Positions 25,738-33,659 of a DNA stretch of 64,000 nucleotides are shown here, one piece after another; the first letter of the stretch is position 1; the number at the start of each line of letters is the position of its first letter. The notes beneath the pieces were generated by a model. The model was not told where the DNA came from. It did not search any database and was given only the letters and a program-made list of their open reading frames with translations. The DNA is from an uncultured Collinsella sp. (lineage in GTDB: Bacteria > Actinomycetota > Coriobacteriia > Coriobacteriales > Coriobacteriaceae). The DNA lies in the NCBI GenBank assembly GCA_900544095.1, contig UQTV01000001.1, forward strand, positions 186,001 through 250,000, in the 5' to 3' direction. The translations under genes and the position numbers were made by a program.

Positions 25738-26883
25738 ATGGACCTTGCTGACATCCGCCAGGCCATCGATGGCATCGACACCACGCTCCTCAACAGCTTT
25801 TTCGAGCGCATGGACATTGCCACCGAGGTCGCCAAGTCAAAAATCGAGATGGGCAAGGCCGTCTTCGACCCCGCCCGTGAGCGCTCCAAGCTCAACAACC
25901 TCGCCAGCCGCGCGCCCGAGCGCTACGAGGCGCAGACCATCACCCTGTTCCGTCTCCTCATGAGCATGAGCAAGGCCGAGCAGCAGCGCTACATCAACGA
26001 GCTCAAGGGCATCACCGTCTCGCAAAAGGCCCACGCCACGGCTGCAGCCTCCGACACGCCCTTCCCTCAAACGGCCACCGTCGCCTGCCAGGGCGTCGAG
26101 GGCGCTTACAGCCAAATCGCCGCGTGCAAGCTCTTCGACGTGCCCGACATCGCGTTCTTCGAGACCTTCGAGGGCGTCATGTGCGCCGTGCGCGACGGCT
26201 TCTGCGAGTTTGGCGTGCTGCCCATCGAGAACTCCACCGCCGGCTCGGTCAACGCCGTCTACGACCTGCTCGCCCAGTTCGACTTCCACATCGTGCGCTC
26301 GCTTCGCCTCAAAATCGACCACAACTTGCTCGTCAAGCCCGGCACCAAGCTTGCGGACGTGCACGAGGTCTACAGCCACGGCCAGGCCATTGCCCAATGC
26401 GCCGGCTTTATCGAGGCACACGACCTGCACGCCACCAAGTACCCCAACACGGCCATGTCGGCCGAGATGGTCGCCAGCTCCGAACGCACCGACGTTGCCG
26501 CCATCGCCTCGCGCAGCTGCGCGGCGCTCTATGGTCTGGAGGTGCTGGAGCCCAATATCCAGGACTCGGACAACAACTACACGCGCTTCGTCGTCATCAG
26601 TCGCGAGCCGCGCGTCTACCCCGGCGCCAACCGTACCTCGCTCATGATCACCACGGCCAACGAACCGGGCGCCCTCTATCGCGTACTCGAGCGCTTCTAC
26701 GCACTCAACATCAACCTTATCAAGCTCGAGAGCCGCCCCATCCCCGGGCGCGACTTTGAGTTTATGTTCTACTTCGATCTGGACTGTCCCTTTGGCAGCA
26801 AAGCCCTCGACGACCTGCTCGACTCGATTGACGAGGTGTGCGAGAGCTTCACCTACTTTGGCAGCTACACGGAGGTGCTCTAG
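25738..26883 (+). CDS. pheA: Bifunctional chorismate mutase / prephenate dehydratase (P-protein)
   Basis: This protein turns chorismate to prephenate and then to phenylpyruvate. An AroQ-type chorismate mutase helix bundle (about 1-90, with LADIRQAIDGIDTTLLNSFF and FDPARERSKLNNL) leads to the dehydratase domain (about 115-290, GVEGAYSQIAACKLF, PIENSTAGSVNAVYDLL) and a C-terminal ACT domain (about 300-380, NEPGALYRVLERFYALNINLI and ESRP) for Phe feedback. The frame is open from 25651 inside aroC, but AAAGGGG lies close before the ATG at 25738 and the mutase begins there. Confidence 0.94.
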   Translation: MDLADIRQAIDGIDTTLLNSFFERMDIATEVAKSKIEMGKAVFDPARERSKLNNLASRAPERYEAQTITLFRLLMSMSKAEQQRYINELKGITVSQKAHATAAASDTPFPQTATVACQGVEGAYSQIAACKLFDVPDIAFFETFEGVMCAVRDGFCEFGVLPIENSTAGSVNAVYDLLAQFDFHIVRSLRLKIDHNLLVKPGTKLADVHEVYSHGQAIAQCAGFIEAHDLHATKYPNTAMSAEMVASSERTDVAAIASRSCAALYGLEVLEPNIQDSDNNYTRFVVISREPRVYPGANRTSLMITTANEPGALYRVLERFYALNINLIKLESRPIPGRDFEFMFYFDLDCPFGSKALDDLLDSIDEVCESFTYFGSYTEVL

Positions 26884-28122
26884 ATGACTGACGTCGCCAC
26901 AACCCGCCCCTACGGCGTGCTGGGCCGCGTGCTGGGCCACAGCTACACCCCGACCATCTACAAGGAGCTCGCGGGGCTTGAGTACGTGCGTTTTGAGCGC
27001 GAGCCCGAGGACCTCGCGGCCTTTATGACGGGCGACGAGTGGGAAGGCACCAACGTGACCATTCCCTACAAGCGCGCCGTCATGGACTACCTGGACGAGC
27101 TGAGCCCGCTCGCCGAACGCATGGGCAACGTCAACACGATCACGCGTCTGCCCGATGGCCGTCTGCGCGGCGACAACACCGACTACTTCGGTTTCCAGTG
27201 CCTAGTCGAGGAGCTGGGCGTTGAAGTTGCCGGCAAGAAGGTCCTCGTGCTTGGTGCCACCGGTGGTGCCGGCACCACGGCAAGCATGGTGCTCGGCGAT
27301 CTGGGCGCCGCAGTCGTGCCCGTGGGCCGCACGAGAGAGGTCAACTACGGCAACATCGCGCAGCAGTCCGACGCCGCCCTGCTCGTCAACTGCACGCCTG
27401 CCGGTATGTTCCCCCACTGCCCTGACGCGCCTTGCACACTCGAGGGGCTCGATGCGCTCGAAGGCGCTATCGACATTGTCTACAACCCCGCCCGCACGGG
27501 CCTGATGCTCGAGGCTGAGCGCCGCGGCATCCCCTGCATCGGTGGTTTGCTCATGCTTGTGGCCCAGGCGGCGCAAGCCGTCGAGCGCTATACCGGCCAG
27601 GTCACCCCGCGTGAGCGCATCCTGGACGTGACGGAACGCTTGTCACGCCGCGAACAGAACATCGCCCTGATCGGCATGCCGGGCTCGGGCAAAACCCGCG
27701 TGGGTGAGCAGATCGCCCTGCTCACTGGCCGCGAGCACATCGACTTAGACGCCGCGCTTGAGAAGCGTCTGGGCATGCCCTGTGCCGACTATATCGTCGA
27801 GCGCGGCGAGGCGGCCTTCCGCGAGCAGGAGACGGCGGCGTTGTCCGACATCTCCAAGCGCAGCGGCCTGGTGCTCTCCACCGGCGGCGGCGTGGTCACG
27901 CGGGACGAGAACTACCCGCTGCTGCACCAGAACAGCCAGATTGTGATGCTCAACCGCAAGCTCGACGAACTCGCCCACAAGGGCCGCCCCATCACCGCCC
28001 GCGACGGTATCGACAAGCTCGCCGAGCAGCGCATGCCGCGCTACTGCGCTTGGGCCGACTACATCATCGACTCACGCGACTGCGCCGCCAACACCGCCCG
28101 CGCCCTCCTCGACACCCTCTAA
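26884..28122 (+). CDS. aroE-aroK: Fused shikimate dehydrogenase - shikimate kinase
   Basis: Two consecutive pathway enzymes are joined in 412 residues. The N-terminal half (about 8-245) is AroE: GRVLGHSYTPTIYKEL, the catalytic-lysine motif NVTIPYKRAV, RGDNTDYFGF and the NADP-binding VLGATGGAGTTAS. The C-terminal half (about 255-412) is AroK: Walker A GMPGSGKTRVG, IDLDAALEKRLG and STGGGVVTRDENY. AroK's RGExxFRxxE element is seen as RGEAAFREQE. No frameshift separates the halves. It starts right after pheA. The NADPH step makes shikimate and the kinase adds the 3-phosphate used by AroA. Confidence 0.93.
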   Translation: MTDVATTRPYGVLGRVLGHSYTPTIYKELAGLEYVRFEREPEDLAAFMTGDEWEGTNVTIPYKRAVMDYLDELSPLAERMGNVNTITRLPDGRLRGDNTDYFGFQCLVEELGVEVAGKKVLVLGATGGAGTTASMVLGDLGAAVVPVGRTREVNYGNIAQQSDAALLVNCTPAGMFPHCPDAPCTLEGLDALEGAIDIVYNPARTGLMLEAERRGIPCIGGLLMLVAQAAQAVERYTGQVTPRERILDVTERLSRREQNIALIGMPGSGKTRVGEQIALLTGREHIDLDAALEKRLGMPCADYIVERGEAAFREQETAALSDISKRSGLVLSTGGGVVTRDENYPLLHQNSQIVMLNRKLDELAHKGRPITARDGIDKLAEQRMPRYCAWADYIIDSRDCAANTARALLDTL

Positions 28123-28150
28123 ACCTGCCAAAAAGGGACAGGTTTATTTT
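28121..28150 (+). repeat. Hairpin between aroE-aroK and aroQ
   Basis: AAACCTG (28121-28127) and CAGGTTT (28139-28145) flank CCAAAAAGGGA, then ATTTT. The first arm overlaps the aroE-aroK stop codon. It may be a weak terminator that lowers aroQ expression, or a copy of a dispersed palindromic element. Confidence 0.4.
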
Positions 28151-28222
28151 GGAAGGTTTTATCTGGGCAAACGTCGAAGACCACAAGACCGGCCACGCCA
28201 ACCAACCACAAAGGAAGCAACC

Positions 28223-28660
28223 ATGAAAGCACTCGTCATCAACGGCCCCAACCTCAACATGCTCGGCATTCGCGAGCCGGGCATCTATGGCAGCGACAAC
28301 TACGACCGCTTAGTGCAGATCTGCCAGGAAGCGGGCGCTGCACAGGGCTTCGACGAGGTCGAGGTCTTCCAGTCTAACCACGAGGGCAGCATCGTCGACA
28401 AGATCCAGGAGGCCTACGGCAAGGTCGACGGCATCGTCATCAACCCGGCGGCCTACACGCACACGAGCGTGGCGATCCTCGATGCGCTCAAAGCCGTCGC
28501 CATCCCGGCCGTCGAGGTGCACATCAGCGCCGTAGAGACGCGCGAGGACTTCCGCCAGGTGAGCTATGCACGCCTAGCCTGCTTCGCCACTATCACTGGC
28601 GAAGGCCTCCAAGGCTACGCCCACGCGTTGGAGCTGCTGGGGGAACGTCTCGAAAAGTAG
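28223..28660 (+). CDS. aroQ: 3-dehydroquinate dehydratase, type II
   Basis: The type II enzyme dehydrates 3-dehydroquinate to 3-dehydroshikimate, step three of the pathway, as a dodecamer. Family features are the opening LVINGPNLNMLGIREPGIYG, QSNHEGSIVDKI, INPAAYTHTSVA and VEVHISAVETREDFR, with the catalytic Tyr and His regions intact. Length (145) is standard. AAAGGAAG precedes the start. It is the last aromatic gene; a strong terminator follows. Confidence 0.96.
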   Translation: MKALVINGPNLNMLGIREPGIYGSDNYDRLVQICQEAGAAQGFDEVEVFQSNHEGSIVDKIQEAYGKVDGIVINPAAYTHTSVAILDALKAVAIPAVEVHISAVETREDFRQVSYARLACFATITGEGLQGYAHALELLGERLEK

Positions 28661-28705
28661 CCTCGCGAGCAAATCCATCAACGCGATTCATACGCTAATA
28701 ATGCC

Positions 28706-28745
28706 AGTGCCGCCAGCAGCAACCTCGCTACTGGCGGCACTTTAT
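28706..28745 (+). terminator. Terminator of the aromatic operon
   Basis: AGTGCCGCCAG (28706-28716) and CTGGCGGCACT (28731-28741) form a perfect 11-bp stem followed by TTATT. It separates aroQ from the DUF4869 module. Confidence 0.8.
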
Positions 28746-28753
28746 TACTGGCA

Positions 28754-28759
28754 TATAAT
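28754..28759 (+). promoter_or_regulatory. -10 box candidate for DUF4869 module copy 1
   Basis: A perfect TATAAT lies about 30 bases before the chosen DUF4869 start and just past the aromatic terminator. No good -35 is found at 16-18 bases, where the terminator arm sits. Confidence 0.4.
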
Positions 28760-28790
28760 CATTGCAGTCACACAACGTCTGGAGACGCGC

Positions 28791-29240
28791 ATGTTAAGCA
28801 TCCATCTGGGAGATTATCCCGGTTCCATCTACGATACCGAAACCTATTTTAGGAACTCATACTTGGACTCATGGTTCGAAGACCCTATGGCCGCACAAAT
28901 CATTAAAAGCGTGGACGGATCAGAGCTCATCGGTCCCCACAACATCGTAAGCAAACAACTAGGCACAATCACCCCACTCGAACTGTCCGGCGGCGTCAAG
29001 ACGTTGCTGTTAGTACGCAATCTCCCAAATATGGTGTTCAACGCATCTACCTGCGGAGACAACTGTGCCCGCTGGCTACTCAAGATCGGCAAAGAGCAGG
29101 ATGTGCTGGTGACCCTTTACCACATCATGAAGTTCCCCTGGAAGCATTTTGAGATTCGCATCAATAACGATGGCCGCATCGTTAGAAACATGCAGGAGTT
29201 TGTCGGCGCAACGAATGACTTTTTGGATGTTGATGAGTAA
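28791..29240 (+). CDS. DUF4869 domain protein, module copy 1
   Basis: Function is unknown. The frame opens at 28701, but TCTGGAG lies six bases before the ATG at 28791, and the second copy in this window aligns from there. The 149-residue protein shares with the second copy the blocks HLGDYPGSIYDTETYF, ITPLELSGGVKTLLL and FNASTCGDNCARWLLKI. The invariant Cys-Gly-Asp-Asn-Cys suggests a structural, metal or nucleophile role, but this is inference. Its stop overlaps the next gene start by one base (TAATG), so the pair is translationally coupled. Base composition is more AT-rich than the aromatic genes. Confidence 0.8.
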   Translation: MLSIHLGDYPGSIYDTETYFRNSYLDSWFEDPMAAQIIKSVDGSELIGPHNIVSKQLGTITPLELSGGVKTLLLVRNLPNMVFNASTCGDNCARWLLKIGKEQDVLVTLYHIMKFPWKHFEIRINNDGRIVRNMQEFVGATNDFLDVDE

Positions 29241-30241
29241 TGAAGGGAACGCACACCGTTGTCGTAGAGCGCGCAAAGGTCAAATACACACTCACGTTTA
29301 AGCGCAATATTTCCTTCATCCGCGGCAACAGCGGCACGGGCAAAACGACACTCATCTCGATGATCCGCGACTACAACGATCGTGGACCGGAGAGCGGCGT
29401 CACGCTCAGTTGTGACGTTCCCTGTGAAACGCTATCTGGCAGGCGTTGGGAGCGCGAGCTTTCGATTATCGAGGACTCAATAATCTTTTTAGATGAGGGC
29501 AACGAATTTATCTACTCAAAGGACTTCGCAAAAGCCGTTAACGGGTCGTCCAACTATTTTGTTCTGATATCTCGTCGCGACGCCAACGAACTCCCCTACA
29601 GCGTTGATGAGATCCTGAAACTAGTCAACACCACAAGCAAAACAATCAATGGCCGTAAAAGCGACAGACGCTTCTACTCGGTGACCAAGCCGCTATATGA
29701 CCACACGGCAAGCATGTTGTATCAGGATCTAAATGTTGGATTCGAGGTACCCGACGCCGTAGTTGTCGAGGATAGCAAATCTGGCTATCAATTCTACAAC
29801 GCTCTTTGCAACCGACTCGGGATCCCCTGCTATTCCGCCACCGGCGTAGCAAACCTAAAACGAACGATTCACGAATGTCCCGAGCAAAACATCCTTGCCA
29901 TAGGAGACGGCGCAGCGTTTGGCCCCTACATCGAAAAGGTGCTGGGACAGCGCGTTTACAAGAACGTTCGCTTGTTCCTCCCGGAATCATTCGAGTGGAC
30001 ACTCCTGCGCTCCGGGCTCATACCCAGCAGCGGCATTCCCAAGATCCTCGAGGATCCCTCAAGCTATATCGAAAGCCGCGACTACCTGAGCTGGGAGCGG
30101 TTCTTCACCGACGTATTGATCAAGTACTCGGCAGACACTCGTTATGCTTACAAAAAGACGAAGCTCAATGAGCAGTATCTGAGGCCACAGGCGATGGATG
30201 CAGTTGCAAGCATCTTGCCCGAGTGCCTGAGGGCGGAATAG
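29240..30241 (+). CDS. P-loop ATPase-like partner of DUF4869, module copy 1
   Basis: The first 110 residues form a compact P-loop domain: Walker A GNSGTGKTT (29-37) and Walker B SIIFLDEG (80-87), then SSNYFVLISRRD (103-114) and LPYSVDEI (118-125). There is no ABC signature and no helicase motif. The second half holds strand-acidic patterns VVVEDSKSG (174-182) and ILAIGDGAAFG (218-228), and an invariant LPESFEW (247-253). The two acidic turns are reminiscent of TOPRIM folds, as in OLD nucleases, but a weak resemblance only. All these blocks recur in the copy at 37.4 kb. Function is not known; a two-component defence, modification or regulatory unit is possible. Confidence 0.7.
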   Translation: MKGTHTVVVERAKVKYTLTFKRNISFIRGNSGTGKTTLISMIRDYNDRGPESGVTLSCDVPCETLSGRRWERELSIIEDSIIFLDEGNEFIYSKDFAKAVNGSSNYFVLISRRDANELPYSVDEILKLVNTTSKTINGRKSDRRFYSVTKPLYDHTASMLYQDLNVGFEVPDAVVVEDSKSGYQFYNALCNRLGIPCYSATGVANLKRTIHECPEQNILAIGDGAAFGPYIEKVLGQRVYKNVRLFLPESFEWTLLRSGLIPSSGIPKILEDPSSYIESRDYLSWERFFTDVLIKYSADTRYAYKKTKLNEQYLRPQAMDAVASILPECLRAE

Positions 30242-30394
30242 CGAGTCCTTAACATCATTTGGAAACCAGGCAACGCCCACGCTTTGGCGCTGCCGAGGGA
30301 ACGACTGCTACACTAACCCTTGGGGCGACACATTAGGTATGTTTGTCCCTAAACTAAAGGAACTGTCCGATTTAACATACAAAGGAGCACATCC

Positions 30395-31519
30395 ATGTCC
30401 CAGTACGATTACCTCGTCGTCGGCGCCGGCCTCTCGGGCGCCGTCTTCGCCAACGCCGCCAAGCGCGCCGGCAAGTCGGTCCTGGTCATCGACCGCCGCG
30501 ACCACATCGCCGGCAACGTCTACACCGAGGACGTCGAGGGCATCCAGGTCCACCGCTACGGCGCGCACATCTTCCACACCTCCATGAGGGACGTCTGGGA
30601 CTACGTCAACCGCTTCGCCGAGTTCAACAACTACGTCAACTCGCCGGTCGCCAACTTCCACGGCAGCATGTACAACATGCCCTTCAACATGAACACCTTC
30701 GCCAAGATGTGGCCGGGCGTCGTCACGCCGGCCGACGCCCGCGCCAAGATCGCCGAGCAGGTGGCCGCCGAGAACATCGGCGAGCCGGCAAACCTCGAGG
30801 AGCAGGCGCTGTCGCTCGTCGGCCGCGACATCTTCGAGACGCTCGTGAAGGGCTACACCGAGAAGCAGTGGGGCCGCGACTGCCGCGACCTGCCCGCGAG
30901 CATCATCAAGCGCCTCCCCTGCCGCTTCACCTACGACAACAACTACTTCAACGACCGCTACCAGGGCATCCCCATGGGCGGCTACACCAAGATGGTCGCC
31001 AACATGCTCGAGGGCGTCGAGGTGCGCTGCGGCGTGGAGTACAAGGAGCTGGTCGCCGCCGAGCCCGATATCGCCGCCAGGACGATCTACTGCGGCCCCA
31101 TCGACGCGTTCTACGACTTTAAGCTGGGCACGCTCGAGTACCGCAGCCTGCGCTTCGAGACCGAGACGCTCGACGAGGCCGACCACCAGGGCGTGGCCGT
31201 GGTCAACTACACCGAGCGCGAGATACCCTACACGCGCATCATCGAGCACAAGCACTTCGAGTTCGGCACGCAGGAGAAGACCGTCATCACGCGCGAGTAC
31301 CCGGCGGACTGGAAGCCCGGCGACGAGCCCTACTACCCCATCAACGACGCCAGGAACGAGGCCCTCTACAGTCAGTACGAGGAGCTGGCGGCGCAGGAGG
31401 GCAACGTTATCTTCGCCGGTCGCTTGGGCGGCTACAAGTACTACGACATGGACAAGGCCATCGCCGCAGCCTTCGATCTCGTCCGCAACGAGCTAGGCGT
31501 GGAGCCGACGGAGGCGTAG
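30395..31519 (+). CDS. glf: UDP-galactopyranose mutase
   Basis: Glf is a flavoenzyme that converts UDP-galactopyranose to UDP-galactofuranose, the donor for Galf in surface glycans. The FAD-binding start DYLVVGAGLSGAVFANAA and the HRYGAHIFHTS block are typical, as are WGRDCRDLPASIIKRLP and the C-terminal FAGRLGGYKYYDMDKAI. Length (374) is normal. AAAGGAG precedes the start. GC content is visibly higher than the DUF4869 pair just upstream, and matches the rml genes. Confidence 0.95.
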   Translation: MSQYDYLVVGAGLSGAVFANAAKRAGKSVLVIDRRDHIAGNVYTEDVEGIQVHRYGAHIFHTSMRDVWDYVNRFAEFNNYVNSPVANFHGSMYNMPFNMNTFAKMWPGVVTPADARAKIAEQVAAENIGEPANLEEQALSLVGRDIFETLVKGYTEKQWGRDCRDLPASIIKRLPCRFTYDNNYFNDRYQGIPMGGYTKMVANMLEGVEVRCGVEYKELVAAEPDIAARTIYCGPIDAFYDFKLGTLEYRSLRFETETLDEADHQGVAVVNYTEREIPYTRIIEHKHFEFGTQEKTVITREYPADWKPGDEPYYPINDARNEALYSQYEELAAQEGNVIFAGRLGGYKYYDMDKAIAAAFDLVRNELGVEPTEA

Positions 31520-31558
31520 AGACAAAGGTGCATTAGCTAGCCATCATAAGCAAACAGA

Positions 31559-31592
31559 ATGCCCGGTGCAGCGCGAACGCTGCACCGGGCAT
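31559..31592 (+). terminator. Terminator downstream of glf
   Basis: ATGCCCGGTGCAGCG (31559-31573) and CGCTGCACCGGGCAT (31578-31592) form a perfect 15-bp stem with a CGAA loop, followed by CTTTCT. Confidence 0.85.
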
Positions 31593-31707
31593 CTTTCTGT
31601 GACGATGAAAGCGCGCCACAGTCCAAATTAACAAATATGGCCGCAAGTCATCGCCATGTCTTGGGGTCTGTGTTTAAACAATAGCATGCCCATGCGCCCA
31701 AATAGCA

Positions 31708-31732
31708 AAGACCCGGCATTAAACCGGGTCTT
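31708..31732 (-). terminator. Terminator of tRNA-Arg(TCT)
   Basis: AAGACCCGG (31708-31716) pairs with CCGGGTCTT (31724-31732). Read on the minus strand it lies 11 bases past the tRNA 3' end and ends in TTTGC. Confidence 0.6.
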
Positions 31733-31743
31733 CAAAAACTCTC

Positions 31744-31820
31744 TGGTGCTCCATGGCGGATTCGAACCGTCGACCTTGGGATTAGAAGTCCCCTGCTCTA
31801 TCCAACTGAGCTAATGGAGC
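31744..31820 (-). tRNA. tRNA-Arg (anticodon TCT)
   Basis: A 77-base cloverleaf on the minus strand: acceptor GCTCCAT/ATGGAGC, D arm GCTC/GAGC, anticodon loop CTTCTAA, T arm ACGG-type with TTCGAAT, and encoded CCA. The anticodon TCT reads AGA/AGG codons, rare in the core genes here. One anticodon-stem base pair (G27-A43) is a mismatch. It lies 54 bases after the stop of the ABC transporter ATPase gene. Confidence 0.93.
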
Positions 31821-31874
31821 ATATAACCGCACGCCCAAGCAAGCGCAAGCCTGTCAGGCGCAAGTAATTATAAC

Positions 31875-32645
31875 CTAGTTGAACTGCTCGCGGTACGCCT
31901 TACAGACCTCATCGACCGGGCCGTCCATGCGAAGGTCACCCTTCTCGATCCAAACGGCACGCTGGCAGATGCGCTCAACCTGCTCCATGGAGTGCGAAAC
32001 GAACAGAACCGTCACGTCGCCGCTCTGGATAAAGTGCTGGATACGGTCCTCGCACTTCTGCTGGAAGAACACGTCACCGACGGACAGCGTCTCGTCAACG
32101 ATCAAAATATCGGGCTCGGTAATCGTCGCGATTGCAAAGGCGATACGCGCAACCATGCCCGAGGAGAAGTTCTTAAGCGGCATGTCGACAAAGTTCTGAA
32201 GCTCAGCGAACTCGATTATGCCGTCAAAGTTGGCGTCGATGAACTCCTTGGTATAGCCGAGCAGGGCGCCATTCAGATAGATGTTCTCGCGGGCCGTCAG
32301 CTCAGGATCAAAGCCGGCGCCGAGCTCAATCAGCGGTGCGATGTTGCCATGGACCTTAACGCTGCCCTCGCTAGGCTCAAGCACGCCAGCGATAATCTTG
32401 AGCATCGTAGACTTACCGGAACCATTGGTGCCAACCAGACCGACAACTTCGCCGCGATGAATATCGAACGAGATGTGCTTAAGTGCCCTAAACTCCTCAA
32501 AGAACAGCTCGTGCTTGGCAAGCTTAATGAAGTACTCCTTGAGGTTGGTCAGCGACTCGGACGCCATGTTAAAGATCATGGTGACGTCGTCGACCTCGAC
32601 AGCCAGAGGCTGCTCGCTGTAATCAACAACAGATTCAGTCATCAC
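31875..32645 (-). CDS. wzt: Polysaccharide ABC exporter, ATP-binding protein (Wzt/TagH type)
   Basis: This is the ATPase of an O-antigen or teichoic-acid type exporter that moves a lipid-linked glycan across the membrane. Walker A GTNGSGKST, the subfamily-typical NFSSGMVARIAFAIA signature, Walker B ILIVDETLSVGD and the H-loop LFVSHSM are present. The N-terminal segment EFRALKHISFDIHRGEVVGLVG is typical of the group. At 256 residues it lacks the C-terminal carbohydrate-binding domain of long Wzt proteins, so chain-end recognition is not expected from this subunit. It follows its permease by eight bases. Confidence 0.92.
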   Translation of the reverse strand: MMTESVVDYSEQPLAVEVDDVTMIFNMASESLTNLKEYFIKLAKHELFFEEFRALKHISFDIHRGEVVGLVGTNGSGKSTMLKIIAGVLEPSEGSVKVHGNIAPLIELGAGFDPELTARENIYLNGALLGYTKEFIDANFDGIIEFAELQNFVDMPLKNFSSGMVARIAFAIATITEPDILIVDETLSVGDVFFQQKCEDRIQHFIQSGDVTVLFVSHSMEQVERICQRAVWIEKGDLRMDGPVDEVCKAYREQFN

Positions 32646-32653
32646 AGCACTCC

Positions 32654-33499
32654 TTAGATGTAGAGGATAAACTTGCGCTCGGACTTATGGAACACGGTGT
32701 AGCCAATGACAAGCGCAAGGACCGCCCAAGCGACGCACATACCAAACGTCAAAAGCGAGGGCGTGGTCTGGAACAAGAAGATATCGCGCATAAACTGCAG
32801 GTAGTTATACATGGGGTTCGCATACATCAAGATACGCACGAGATGCGGCATTTGCGCAATATAGTCAGTCGTCCAGAAGATGGGCGTAATATAAGTCCAC
32901 GCCGTAATGACGACGCTCCACAGATGCATAACGTCGCGGAAAAAGACCGTAAGGGCAGAGAGCATCATGCCTAGGCCCATGCAGAAGCACATAAGCAGCA
33001 GCAGGCAAACCGGCAGCAGAATCAGATGCCAAGAAGGCATAACGCGGAACCACAGCATAACGATGGCGACGGCGACCAGCGAGAAGGTAAAGTTGACCAG
33101 CGAGAAGAGCACCTTCTGCACCGGGAAGACCCAGCGGTGCACCTTAACCTTCTTGAGCAGAGGGGCAGCACCCACGATCGACGTCAGGGCCTGGTTCGTA
33201 GACTCGGACATGACGGCAAAGGTAACGTTACCCACGATCAAGTACAGCGGGTACATCTCGGGCGTCATTGAGCCATTGCGGCCCTGGCCAAAAATCGTCG
33301 AGAACACGATGGCCATGACGATCATCATCAGCAGCGGGTTGAGCACCGACCATGCGACGCCCAGAACGCTACGGCGATACTTGATCTTAAAATCCTTGGT
33401 AACCAGCTGACGAAGGATAAACGCGTCCTTCTCAAATTCGTTCTTAGCAAACGTCGCAGGCAGACTGCGAGCTTCTTGTTGCTTTGTCTGATCCGACAC
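32654..33499 (-). CDS. wzm: Polysaccharide ABC exporter, permease (Wzm/TagG type)
   Basis: This is the integral membrane subunit of the exporter encoded with the preceding ATPase. It shows six hydrophobic segments in the ABC-2 pattern, and the family start ..LRQLVTKDFKIKYRRSVLGVAWSVLNPLL, where FKIKYRRSVLGVAWS is the signature. The frame opens at 33562, but GGAG lies eight bases before GTG 33499, and the N-terminal part upstream is not conserved, so 33499 is chosen. It is divergent from the GT2 gene at 33660. Confidence 0.9.
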   Translation of the reverse strand: MSDQTKQQEARSLPATFAKNEFEKDAFILRQLVTKDFKIKYRRSVLGVAWSVLNPLLMMIVMAIVFSTIFGQGRNGSMTPEMYPLYLIVGNVTFAVMSESTNQALTSIVGAAPLLKKVKVHRWVFPVQKVLFSLVNFTFSLVAVAIVMLWFRVMPSWHLILLPVCLLLLMCFCMGLGMMLSALTVFFRDVMHLWSVVITAWTYITPIFWTTDYIAQMPHLVRILMYANPMYNYLQFMRDIFLFQTTPSLLTFGMCVAWAVLALVIGYTVFHKSERKFILYI

Positions 33500-33659
33500 G
33501 GATGCAACTCCTTTACTCGTAATCGTTGACAAACGAACAGTATAGACCCGACGGCCATGCAAACGATTCGCGCAACAAAACTGGAGAACTAACCCACATC
33601 TTAGGATGCCAGGCCCAAACGGCTATACTTTCTAGGATTGAATGTATAAGGAGCATTAA

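Noticed and set aside
28791..30241. Calling the DUF4869 pair a toxin-antitoxin system
   Set aside because: Gene sizes and the P-loop protein do not match a known toxin or antitoxin, so function is left open.
30308..31255. A 315-codon minus-strand frame opposite glf
   Set aside because: Antisense to a well-supported enzyme; composition (Val, Gly, Asp rich) reflects the reverse complement of GC-rich codons.
31520..31743. A small RNA between glf and tRNA-Arg(TCT)
   Set aside because: Only the two terminators are supported; no promoter or conserved structure was seen between them.
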